A stretch of DNA of 64,000 bases, from assembly GCA_963377175.1 (NCBI GenBank), contig CAUJNA010000447.1, positions 302,056 through 366,055 of the forward strand. The letters are read 5' to 3'. A program made the position numbers and the translations under genes. Shown piece after piece: positions 21,901 through 44,400 of the stretch; positions within the stretch are counted from its first letter, which is position 1, and the number at the start of each line of letters is the position of its first letter. A model generated the notes under the pieces. That model did no database searches. It saw nothing but the letters and a program-made list of their open reading frames with translations, and was not told where the DNA came from. The stretch is from Effrenium voratum (taxonomy: Eukaryota > Sar > Dinophyceae > Suessiales > Symbiodiniaceae).

Positions 21901-22998
21901 CCTGGGCTGTCCCCAGATCTCAAAGTTTATTTTGTGGGTTGAATGGACTCTACCACAAAGCCAACTAAAATCCTAAAAAGAGGAACCGGACGATTCGCTG
22001 GGAAGCACCACAAGTGATCCACCACTCCAGCTATGAGAGGCTGATCCGCTCCGTCTGGTGCTCCCTGCCTTCTGCATGTCCTTCTCCGTCGAACTGCTGG
22101 ACCTCACATGTGTCTCTGTGTGTCAAAGGGGACCCCAGATGATATTGTCGTCCTGGTTTCAAGCCAAGCTTAGAGAGGATTCCCGGCAAAAAAGAATCCA
22201 AAAACAAGGTGGATAATCCAACGTGACTTGTTTGGAACACAGGTGCATTCACTCATTGAATGCCGTTCCTAGCGTAGACCTTGCGGATTCAGCCCCGGCT
22301 ATGGTCTCAACACTTGGCCGTTGCAAACACCATGCAGCTGCATCCGTGTCTTCCTCTACGCAACACATGCTGGAGGAGACAGAAGCCGGCAATTCAGGCG
22401 AGGCATCCAATCGCATGCCCAAATTTCTTGGCAGGCAATCCGAGTTGTGTCAAAAGCCTAAAAAAACCTTCACAGCCAGCCATTGCGAACATCCTAGCAG
22501 TATCATATCTGATTGAAATGTGTTTCTGATGCTACACATAAATGCCGAATATGCACCAAACAATGGATGGACGCGTATGAAGTGGCGTCGATCAATCAGT
22601 TCAAATTGTCCGGGTCTTGACAAATGTTTGACTTGCGCACAAGAGGCTTTGGAGTTGCTATGCCAACTCGGCAGTTTCAACATAGAGAAATGAGCAGTGA
22701 TTACCAGTCAAGCAAATGCTGAAATCGTGCACTGCTATGGCTTCACAAATCTACTCTATTTGGAAGGGTGTTTGGAATGGATGATCACAAACATGTGTGA
22801 ACAGGCATCAGTATATCGCCTCTTTGTGGAACTTTGCAAATCCAGTCGCCTTGTCCGCATCCCAATCCTTCGCGGTGGCACAGCTCGCTGACCCCCCTTA
22901 TTTCCATGGGGCTCGCGCTCCGCGCCTTCAAAAAATGAGACTCGCCCGCTTCTCGGGCCCCAGACCTCCTCTGCAATGAGGCTCGCCCAGTCAGCCAT
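18898..22998 (-). CDS. Short gene of unknown function
   Basis: I do not recognise this protein. A first exon with a strong start context (GCCATGG) at 22998 chains in phase to 21230-21298 and then to 20917-20941; a last exon at 18898-18994 ends in TAG. At least one exon between 20.9 and 19.0 kb is missing because the phases do not close (19623-19657 is a weak candidate). The product would be small: N-terminal MADWASLIAEEVWG, a middle VTSRDGLRFE and a basic/aromatic tail with GGYEFRPQHGTKF. No signal peptide, membrane span or metal motif is apparent. Donors are GT, GT and GC. The two ends could still belong to different genes. Confidence 0.5.
19623..19657 (-). CDS. Weak candidate exon, unknown gene
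   Basis: 35 nt reading PKNPRRAQSDE, with TTCAAG before it and GAG|GCCCAC after it. The phase fits the 20917 exon but does not reach the last exon. Confidence 0.22.
20917..20941 (-). CDS. Candidate third exon, unknown gene
   Basis: A 25-nt island, AKPLDEPR, follows ATTCAG and precedes a GC donor (GAG|GCAGGG). It joins in phase to the exon at 21230. Confidence 0.35.
21085..21185. repeat. Two-copy tandem repeat, about 50 bp
   Basis: CTCATTGTCTTCCTGTTGC and CTCATCGTCTTCCTTCTGC head two units. They resemble the three-unit array at 23045. Confidence 0.7.
21230..21298 (-). CDS. Second exon, unknown gene
   Basis: Twenty-three codons from AQAMPRRAMGGVGV to DGLRFE. The acceptor is CTTGCAG and the donor is GT (GAA|GTGACT). 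The phase is 0 at both ends. Confidence 0.5.
22942..22998 (-). CDS. Probable first exon, unknown gene
   Basis: Nineteen codons from ATG, MADWASLIAEEVWGPRSGR. The start was chosen for its GCCATGG context, and the donor is GT (CGA|GTCTCA). It ends in phase 0. Confidence 0.5.
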
Positions 22999-23044
22999 GG
23001 CAAAGCTGAATTCATCGGCGCACGTCGGCGTTTCTTGGTGTTTG

Positions 23045-23172
23045 GTCCGTCTTCCTGCTGCTTCGTCTCTACTTGTTGACCATGATTTCTCCGTCTTCCT
23101 GCTGCTTTGTCTCTACTTGTTGACCATGATTTCTCCGTCTTCCTGCTGCTTTGTCTCTACTTGTTGACCATG
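23045..23172. repeat. Three-copy tandem repeat, 51 bp
   Basis: Units contain CGTCTTCCTGCTGCTTTGTC and TACTTGTTGACCATGATTTC; the second and third are nearly identical, implying recent expansion. Confidence 0.95.
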
Positions 23173-24208
23173 ACACCAATCGAGTTCTCTCATCAGTTCA
23201 TCCACTTACGAATCACAAACTGCTTTGTGGCAGAAACAAGTGAAGGAGGCCCCATGGAGTAAGCAGTCTTCGAACATTCTCGGCTCTATTGGCCACTCCT
23301 TGAGCACCGGGCAGTGCTGCAGCATTGAGTAAATGCCGCTGGGCTGTGGCCGTGTCTTCAAGGGAATGGCACAACTCACGACAACCTCTTCCCTACATTT
23401 ACGGGCACGGCCAAGGAACATCATCGAGCTGAGGTTGACTCGGATGCACTGGCCATGAATTGTGTGTGTGTGTGCAATGCTTGGGAGCACCATCATGCCG
23501 TTCCTTGGAAGTGATCACTGTTGCCCTGAGGATTCTTGCCAACTGCTAGTGCTTCAAGCGAAGGGCTTGGAATGAGGTTGTGTTGAACAAAGATGCAGGA
23601 AGCCGACCGAATGTGCTGCAGAAAGGTCAACCTGCGACTGCTTCGTAGCGCCCACAAAACAAAACAGTGAGCGGACCAATGCCCGATGTTGAAGAACTCA
23701 GAAGCTGTTCGACGGACCCTGTTTCCGTGCAGTTCGAGCCCATCGCGAACAAGTCGTGTAGAGGTCATCAGCCAACCCAAGGTACCGGGTCAAAGCGGTG
23801 TGATGGCCAAATCGGTTTCAGTAGATATCTATGGCCTGCACAGCAGCAAGTATTATAGTAAGATCGATTCATCTCGTTAAAGATCCATGTGCAGTAAAGG
23901 AGTATTTTGCATAAGAACCAACAAACAGCGATCTTTTGCCAAACATCAGGAATACATTCCGCTCAAAGGTCAGACTAAAGGGCTCCACACGGTGCCACGC
24001 CCCCGCCCCCCCTCCACCCCCCCCCCCCTGGTCGTCTTGCCTCTCCTGGAGCTCGCCATGATGCACACCTGCACAAAGGAACCGGATTTCGCGGAGGCGT
24101 TCAAAGCTTCATGCCAAAGGCTTAGACAGATTAGACTCATACCAGCTGGCGGCATTCTGATTCTTTGATCGGGCCCTTAAGCTTCAATTGAATTTGCAGT
24201 CTTTAAAC
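23173..24208. other. Spacer with no supported gene
   Basis: Between the unknown gene's 5' end and the next gene's 3' side. It has a C-rich tract at 24000-24030. No exon-like island was found. Confidence 0.4.
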
Positions 24209-24306
24209 ATATTATGAGTATGGGCCAAATTGAACCACCAAACACCCGCAGGTGTTAGTCCATGTTTCCACTTACCAGGGTTCAACCCACATATCATGTT
24301 GACCCC
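24209..24306. repeat. GGTCAAAAT/AACCACCAGG repeat family copy
   Basis: Blocks TATGGGCCAAATTGAACCAC and TTAGTCCATGTTTCCACTTA match the copies at 8437, 40650 and 45132. Confidence 0.65.
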
Positions 24307-24521
24307 ATAGACAAATCGACCAATTCCAGCTCGAATTCATAGGGGGGGCTGGATTTTTGGCCCCTCCAAAAGTGGTCTGATTCCCCACATTTCACCCAGG
24401 GACACCCCCCATGAATAAACTGGGGTTGATTAATCTGGGGTGAACACTACGTCCAGAGCACGAAAACCAGTCACACTCCCGAGAGCGAGCTTTTCCTTCA
24501 GCTTCCTCGAAAGCCGCCCGC

Positions 24522-35541
<11,020 letters not shown>

Positions 35542-38331
35542 CTCGGAGGTGCGGGTAGCGCTCACCGGTTGGGGCCGCATTGGTGAGATACTGTGCATGG
35601 ACGAAATCCATTTCGCACTACTTCAGAAACCTTGGAATGAGGAAGTATCCTGTAAATACCAACCAACGATGGCTTTCCAAAGTTTCAAAGTGGTGCAGGA
35701 TTTCGTCCATCCACAATATAAAAGATTCAAGCCTATGTTGAAATCTCAGGCGCTTGCGTGTTGCATTTAGCTGGAACCAAAATGAGTGCCCGCCAATGCA
35801 GGGGATGAGCAAACCGGGAACGAGCAAAAATCCACTTCCGACAGCTTTTCAATGCAGACATGTGGGCAAGCACAAGGCTAACGTTTGAGAAGGAAACCAA
35901 GTACGTCTTGCTTCGTCCACAATACATTGTGAGGCCGTCAAAACCTAGAAACGTGGATGACGCAAGGTAGGTTCCACTGTGGATCTGTGAATTTGGGGCC
36001 TTGTGCCTGGTGACAGCAATTCCGAGCAAACCTCCACCTACGTCAAAGGTGAGTCAAACATGTCGATCTTTGTTTTCCGTACCCAGTGCCCAAGCACGCA
36101 TCGGTAAAGGCTCAAACAACGAAGGGCGGAGAGTCTGGTAGAAACTCAAACCCAATGAAGTAGAACGCCAAATTTGCAAACCGTAACCATGATGTCTGGG
36201 CCCGTGAGAAGTGAACCGCTAGTCATTGACGGGGTGCTGAGAAAATGAATTCCCGAACAGGGATTGCTCCTGATTGATGAGAGCGAATATCAATTCATGG
36301 CTTACACCTGCATATTGTTGATTGGAAACACATTGATATGGCTCATCCTCTCTATCCAACGCCTCCAAGAGGTTCAAGCAATAACTGACCAGCAAATGGT
36401 GCCAACGAGGTGGGTGCAGGATTTATCGCCACACCGGGACAAGCGTATCCGGCAACAGGCAGAAAACGCCAAAAGCAACGCCATGAGTTCACCAAAGCTT
36501 TGGTCGCGCACGCACCACTTCTCTCCTCTGCCTTAGTCTGTGGGCTTCTTCTCATCGTCTGAGTCTGCGCCATGCCAGATCTGACCTTGCGCGGGGAAAG
36601 CTGAACTGAAGTGGACGCTTCAGGAAATAATTTCATGGACTTGTACGTTTGAGTGAAGCCTCAAGTGCAAACCCTACGTGTTTAGCACCAACGCGCGCCT
36701 GCAAGACTGGTTCGAAGCATGGGGTTGTGCAGTTGCTTATCATTGTGTGTGTGTGTTTGTGTGTGTGTGCGCGTGTGAGCAAGCCAAACCATCTTTCAAC
36801 ATCTTTGCGTCACACACCGCTTGTCCAGTGGAGTGCAAAAACGAATTCTTGCTGTCCAGCTGACACATGAGCGAACAAGTAAGTCATGGGCAGGCGACAA
36901 GCCTATGGTCTTTGCGGATGACGGACATTTGAACAGGTTCCGAAGTCAAATTCCAGCTCGGTCCTAAAAGAACTCACATCCTTTTGCAACTCCATGCAAA
37001 TTCTAATCAAACAACATGTCACCTCAACTTCGAAAAGGAGTTCCTATTTAAACAGCTTAAAGGTCACGCTTTTTCCACTGCCGATGTGCACTTTGGCCAC
37101 GCACCTTTTCAGCACAAGAGTAGTACCCGACGTCAGTGGGATTGCAACAGCTCTGCTAGTTGTTTTGTTTATTGTTTTTGCTTTGAAGGGAAACGCAGCA
37201 AATCGTCAACTTGGACTCATTCTTATCTAAATCGTTACTTGCAATGCAATTCCTATCAACATTATGTGGCGCTTATCTGCTTTGATCGGATTCGGCTTAA
37301 TCATTGTCAATAACAACTATATATATATATATATATTTAAAAAAATAAAAATAAAAATACGAAAGTGTCCATACATTGGCACACAATGCTGTATAGCGCA
37401 GTGTATTCAGCATTTGCTCAGATCGTGTTCCCCTGGATCGAAGGATTGAACATAAAACGAAGGCATGTAAACCGACACATGCAGCGTGCCACGCAGTACA
37501 CTAGTAAACGAACATACTGTTTATAAACTTTGAAGCCAGTTTATAAACCTTCCCAATGGCTCGGTTTCACGCAAACGCACCAGGCGGCGCCGGGGGGGGG
37601 GGGGGGGTCTTCGTGGCCCTCCCCTCTCCCCCGACCGACTCACAAAATTCTGATCAGGACCTAGCTCAACATACACAAGACTAGTTTACAAACCAACCGG
37701 AAAACTTGTATTGCTGTAGCTGTTCAGCATGTCAATGTGCAACCAAAACTTTTCACCAACCAAATTTTGTGCATTAACAAATTCATCGCCAACTTCATAC
37801 TCAAATAACTCTGGTAGTGGGGGGGCGGGAGGTTGTCCTACCATATATATATATATGCATGGCACCACAATTCTGCCACAAAATTAATGATGCAACAAAC
37901 TAACATATACACCACTAGAACAGAATCGGTAAAACTCGCAGAACTTAGGTCCATGGAGAGAGGCGGGGCAGGGGGGGGACCATGCATACATATATAATTA
38001 TATATATATATATAAACAGAGTAAACACACATGCACGAGCCGCAGAGCGTACTTTGTAGTGCATTTGTTTGCTTCCCCGCTCCAACATCCCCTCTTAAGA
38101 CTTCACTTTGAAGCATTTGTCTGCTGAGTATATGTTGTCAATTCGTCTATCGATTGTTTCCTTCTGGCAAGGGCGAATCTAACCCACTGTCCGAACAAAA
38201 AAGCAAACCTCGACGTGCGCGCCAAAAAACAGCTCTCACTGGGAGAGGTGTGCCATCCGCATAGAACGTGTTCCTCTGCCTCGCCCTTGCTTCCTCTGTT
38301 TGGCTTGCGTGTCGCACCGCTGTTCCCCCGC
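35542..38331. other. Spacer between propeller gene and HCF101-like gene
   Basis: No coding island was supported. Contains (GT)n near 36745, A/T tracts at 37318-37350, a poly-G run near 37590 and short (AT)n tracts. Confidence 0.4.
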
Positions 38332-38428
38332 CTTGGCCAAAGATTTCGCCAAGGAGGTCGAAGGGGAAGAGCGAGTGGTGCTTGTTCGACCACTCAATGT
38401 AGACCGCATATCGCCCTGCGGTCTCCAC
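38332..38428 (-). CDS. HCF101: HCF101-like gene, DUF971 exon
   Basis: [20 protein letters not shown], then [10 protein letters not shown], the conserved 'G.Yal.i.WsdgH' strand pair. The acceptor is GCCTTAG. The end is set at a GC donor; without it the frame runs to TAG at 38147-38149 through non-coding-looking sequence, so one more exon with the stop is expected. Confidence 0.8.
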
Positions 38429-41400
38429 CTAAGGCGCAAAGCTCCATGGGACCACAGCTCATTGTCAAAAATATGTTGCACATTGCAACCTCCCATCTGT
38501 TCGCAATTTGATCAACTAGATCAATCAGTTTCCTTCGGTCTTCGCAGGTTCAGGAGCACGGTGTGCTTATATAAGCTTCTCCGGTCACGACGGCTGTTGA
38601 CTTGATACGCGAGGTCAACAAACAAAGTTTGTGTCATGTGTACGGCTTTCGGATCGATGCTTGTCCAAAGCTTGAGTTTACCTACGGTTAGCTGCTTCTC
38701 ACGATACAACCAGGCTAGCAACACTGCATTGTGCCAACACCAACTACATTCACCTTGTGACTCATGTGCACACCGTGGATATGTGCATCGCTTCCTTTGG
38801 AAAGCATAGCATGCCTGGCCCCATGGCTTTTTTCGATGTTGACCCCACCTTGGTGGCCCTGACGTTCTTCGGTATGTCCTGATCCCGGAAGAGCCGCTCG
38901 CCGGTCATCTCGTCCCTCATTTTGGCCTCCAGCGTCTCTCTCAGTGTGAAAGACATAGACCGCTTAGATACTAGGTCCTCCAGTAGAGAGGTTAGAATAA
39001 GGGTACCCGATTTTTTGTCTGCAGTCTATTTTAGTAGGGAACCCTCCCAAAACAAAAAGAGGGAGAGAAGGGCACTACTGAGGGACCTAGGATACCTCAG
39101 ATACATCCTGTGCTTCAAGGCCTAGCTTGGAAGCAAAGCAAAACCTTCGAGGTGCTCAGTGCTCAGCGACAGCCACACAATCACACACAAAGAACGTTGT
39201 ACACTCAGAATCTCTCTCTCTCTCTCTCACGCGCACACATCACACTTACACACACGCATACATAGCTCGCAAACACACGCACATACACTCATGCGCATGC
39301 ACACAAATAAGTAACCAGCCAGGCAGGTAGGCAAATAGACGGCCAGGCAGGCACGCTCATGTTCTGCTACGGCAGTGTAGCACACACGTAGGAGTGGGCA
39401 GCCTTTGCGGCCAAAAACCTGGCGACGTCCATCGCTTGTGGAGTTTGGACCATCCCTGCTTCTGATTTGGGGAGGACTCCCAGCTCCAACGGCGGGGCCA
39501 AACGTATGATCCACCCGGTCCGTTTGCCGGGCCGCTGACCGGCACTCCAAGAGCACCTCCCTTGCAGCCAACGCAACCGGCTGCTCGCCGGCCCGTTGCA
39601 GGACAAGTACAGCGCCCTGCACCTCCATCTGCAGCTGGGGCTGCTCATCTGGCGGGCAGAGGGGCGAGAAGGCAAGCTATGGTCGCTGCGGTCACAACGA
39701 TGCAACGGCCATCTGATTGAGACCTTCAGGCCTAGATCAAGGGGTTCGGGTCTGCATAAGATCCGAGAGCAAAGTAAAGTCAAGCATCCACCCTTTGAAA
39801 AACGGAAGGCATGGGTCTCCTCAGGTTGCTCAACCTTTCAACTCAGCCAATGCGAGCTGCTCTTAAAGAAAAAGCTTCCATGGAATTGTTGTGTCGATAT
39901 ATTTGTTTCCGGCCACGGTCACACAATACGGTCATACAGTGCGATAGAACTGCAGGTACATGAACCAGCACTGCAATATCAATTGATGCTCGAACGGAGA
40001 ACCGGTCCAAACATGGATGAATGGCTACCCGTAAATGGCAGGGGCAGCAAGGCAAGCAAGTGAGCAAGCACGCGAGCCAGAACCACTCCACGGAATCAAA
40101 GCCCTTACCTTCACCAAAGCAAGCCAACACACTTGAGGTACGGTGGACCCAAGCTACGAACCTGATGCAAAGACGGGGTGCACAAGATCTGGCAATCTGC
40201 GGGAAGTCAATATAATGACTGAGGCGAAGCAAGCAAACAACACGAGACGAGAGAGGAGAGGAGAGGAGCGGACAGCAAAGCCAGAATCAGGGGCTCAGAA
40301 ACAGGTCAGGAGCGTTTCGAAATGAACTCCGAGAAGACTAACCGTTCAACGTGAAGAATGGAGCACAGGGCCAGGAAGCGTGCGCAAAAGAACAAGAGCA
40401 GAAGGACAGCAGCAGTAAGAGCAGAGGAAACGCGAAAGGAAACACGAAGAGTTTCCCAAGTGGCGAGGAAGCATAGGAGCAGGAAGAAGAAAACGAGAAC
40501 TCACCGGCCGCGGGCGTCGGAAAAATCCGGAATCACCTCTTGGAACAGCGGTCCAGCCACGGGATGGGACCTTAACGGAGAAGCAGCGAAGTGAACTGCC
40601 GCTCGCACGGCTACTGCATTTCATTGCGGTACAACAAAAAGCAGCGCAGGTATGGGTATGGGTCAAAATTAAACCACCAGGGGAACGCAGGTTTTGGTCC
40701 ATGCTTCCATTTAACAGGTTTCCATTTCGGGTACATATTTCTGACCCAGCCGCATCACGCCTTTCATGTCTTGGACGGCTCTCTGAGCTCCTTCGGCAAG
40801 CCGCTGAAATTCAGCAACGATGTCGCCGGTAGATTCGGCCAATACAAAGGGCATACCTCAGCACGCCGGCTGGTCATTTCTGCTGTCCCTCCGTGAAAAC
40901 CATGAGAACCTGTGGTGCCAGTGATGCATCCCATGAGGTACAGGTCACTTGTGACATGCTTTGAAACTCTTGAAAAATGTGCCAGTGCCACATGCCTGGA
41001 TTCCAGTGCTGGCACTCCACGACTCCTGCCGCATTTCAGTGCTGAAAAAGGCCATGGTTTATCAATTTTCTGGCCATGAAGCTGGCTATCAATTGCGCAT
41101 TTTGAAACTCAATTAACTCTAACAGGACACCTTGGTATTGGCAATAGCTCCAGAACATGATTCTGTGGAAAAGGGATGTCCTTGCCCAAGCTAAAACGTC
41201 TTTTGGCCAAACCTTGGCGCCTACGATATTCGCAGTCGGCCGAGGGAAAAGGCCGTCTTTGATCAGACTCGGGTGTCGGCTTGTGTCTCTTTTTTGGAAC
41301 ATGAGCACACGGGTACGAATCTTAACGGGGACATTCATGTCCGACAACCAATGTGGAGGTGGTGGCCTATTGAAATGCATAGCCACATGGTGCAACTTTC

Positions 41401-44400
41401 CTGAGATATCCACTTGACACCGACCAATTTGCGAGCACGAACGACCATGCTGGGTTTGCACAAAATGGCGGGTGCTTTCGACGCAGGGATCAAACAGGGT
41501 TTTTGGCCGCCCAATCCACAAGAGCCAATTGGAACTGGTGCCCTCTGCATTTGGGGGCACCTCTCAATCCTACTTTTCCCTTTAGGTTTCATGCAACAAC
41601 ATTGAACTTTCGCCGGGCTCCCTGGGATATGCCCATGAGTCAAAATCCCGTACCCCCAGTGAACATCCCAATCCCCACTAAAATAGACTAAAATGGGTGG
41701 TGCAGCAGTGGTGCACCTAACCCCAAAATGGTACCAAAGGTTTTGACCCACATCCATATGTCAATACGAATTGGAGGTGATCCGAACCCAAACAAAAGTG
41801 GGGAAGTGTGCGCTAACATGTGCTAACCCTATTCCTTGCCAGGATTCCTGCACTGGAGAGCGCGGGATTCAACGGGAGCCGGAAGAAGCGCTCGATGCCG
41901 AAATCTTTTGCAAGCTTCTCCTGAGCTCAGCTGAAATGAATCGGAGTGCTTCGGGCTGGGGAGTCATTGTCAATTCCGGTGAGTATTGAAATGCTCTACC
42001 CAAAAACCATAAAGACACAAAAAGGGCGGCTGCAACCCTGGCTGCTGTTATTTACCAATCTTGAATCCAGGTTTGGAGGAGGCTCAAGGGACTCAAGCGG
42101 GTCCGTTGCTTCACAAGATGAGTGGATTCTGAGGTCTTCACACCCAACCCCACTCACTCATCTTGGGGTGCTTCGTTCCCATCGATCAAAGCAAGAACGC
42201 CATGAAGGTATGGGGTGGGGGGAAGTACTCGTGGCCAAGGAGCAGCAATGTGAGGCATTCCGGACATCAGGTTCAGCAAACAATCCCTCCCACATCTTTG
42301 GCGCGTCTGGCAGGCGTCATAGGGTCAAATGAAGCCTTAATGTTAGATAGCGATTAATAAAACCTGAGTGAATACAGAAGCACAATCTCAAAATTATTCA
42401 CTCTCCTGAAAAGCAACAAGGGTAGGTATTACAGAAAAAAATCTGCCCGAAATCCCGAAAATATGTCTCCTTCCAAGAATGGACTATTTTTGAGGGTTGA
42501 AACGTTTGAGTCCAGCCAGAAATGTCCAGAATCTCTGGATTGCTTCCTGTCCCAAACCACCAAATTCCTTATCAATCCCTTTACTAGAAGATGCACCCTG
42601 ACACATTTTCAAGGGGGGTGGCACACGGAACCCCCAGGAAGGCAATAATGCAGTTTGTTTAAGAGTAGGGAATTGTAAAGAAAAAAATGGCCAGGGCAGC
42701 CTGCCAAGAAGAAAGCCCTGCTGTTCTCAGATAAAGCCAGAAATGTCCAGAATCTCTGGATTGCTTCCTGTCCCAAACCACCAAATAACTTATCAATCCC
42801 TTTACTAGAAGATGCACCCTGACAAATTTTCAAGGGGGTGGCACACGGAACCCCCAGGAAGGCAATAATGCAGTTTGTTAAGGGTAGGGAACTGTGAAAA
42901 AAAATGGCCAGGGCAGCCTGCCAAGAAGAAGAACCAATACTAAACCAATTCTAAACTGTAGTGAGTCAACTGAAAAGAATACTGAACTAATACTAAACCA
43001 ATTCTAAACCGTAGTGAGCCAGCTCAAAGGAATACTAAACCAATACTAAACCAATTCTAAACAATACTCACTGGAAAACTACTCAGGCAGGTCCCAGTCT
43101 GACCCCCATTTTGTTTTTGGCGGTTCTCGCTATTGACCCCCCCAATTCGTTTGAGGGGGGGGGCCCTTTATTAATCACTCCCCAACATTACACAAAAACA
43201 TCAGCCCCCAGCAGCGCAAAGCACGTCCTGACTCTTGACGGCATGTTGCCCCAGAACCTGAATCTGAACGAGGCTACCATCCAAAATCCAGAGCATCAAT
43301 GAAGACCAGCATGTCAACCCGATCCGACCATGGCAACCGCGAAACAAGATGCACATCCGTCTTCCCCGAAGCCGGATCGATCCAAGTCTCGCCGGAACCC
43401 CGCTGAAAGATTTCATGGCGTTTGCTGCAGCCATCGCACACGAAGAATGACATGTTCTCCACGATGGCCACAGTTGGAATCTTCACCTGTCCATGGCTCC
43501 TTTTGGATTCCCAGATATGCCACAGGGGGAGCGGGTACCGGGGTCTCAGTTCCATTTGTCCTAGCCTCGTCCTTCCGCAGTTCCACGAGTCAACTCCATT
43601 CACAAGGGGTGGGGATTCCCAAATCCTGCCCCCGGGTGAAATCCATTCCTGCAGATTCACACAAATTGCACACACATGGAGTCACAAGTGATCACAAAAG
43701 AACAGCATGGCTCCGATTCGGCCTTTGGGCCGTGGATCGATGATTTTTCCACGACGGTTTACAAACATCCTCGCACAAGGTCGCATTCATGCAACGACTT
43801 CTCCTAAATGATGCTCTTGAATGCTCAAGCTGCGTGTGAACAAACACGTCTTCAGCGAGTGCCATCAAATGAGTCTCCAGCGCCTTGTCGAACATTCCTT
43901 GGCAGGCTGGCAGAACTCATGCGATAAAGGTCTGCTGCAAGCGAGCAAATAAGCCAGTCAAAACTTGTTGTCTCAGCGAGTGACATAGGAATATGGTGAG
44001 CACCCCATTTCCCCATAATTTGGAGTTTGTGTGCCCCTCATTTCGTTTACCACAGAGGTAAATATGGCTCTGTCTGCTTTTGAGGGTGCCGCCTTTTTCG
44101 GGTTCTTAGAGGGACACCAAAAGAAAAAGTGAAACCCTTCATGCTGCATGCTTCACTTACAGCTGAGTCAACATCCTGGGACCCCTCAAGCCCTCTCGAG
44201 AAGGGTTTGGAGTAATTGCCTGTGACCTGGCACGATTCGGGGGCTGGCAAATGAAGGTTTGTCAAAAGTAGGTGCACTTTTGGGCATCTTCAAAAAAGGC
44301 CGCACAAGGCACCAGGTCTCAAAAGAGTCCATATTTTTGACAGCACCCTGATGGCTGCTTCTGCTCTCAGACAATATCTAGGCTCGTGGTCGCAACACAT

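Noticed and set aside
35549..35582. Plus-strand VRVALTGWGRIG resembling the GAPDH N-terminus, with a GTGAGA donor
   Set aside because: No other GAPDH segment follows on the plus strand, and the overlapping minus exon (35500-35541) fits neighbours in phase.
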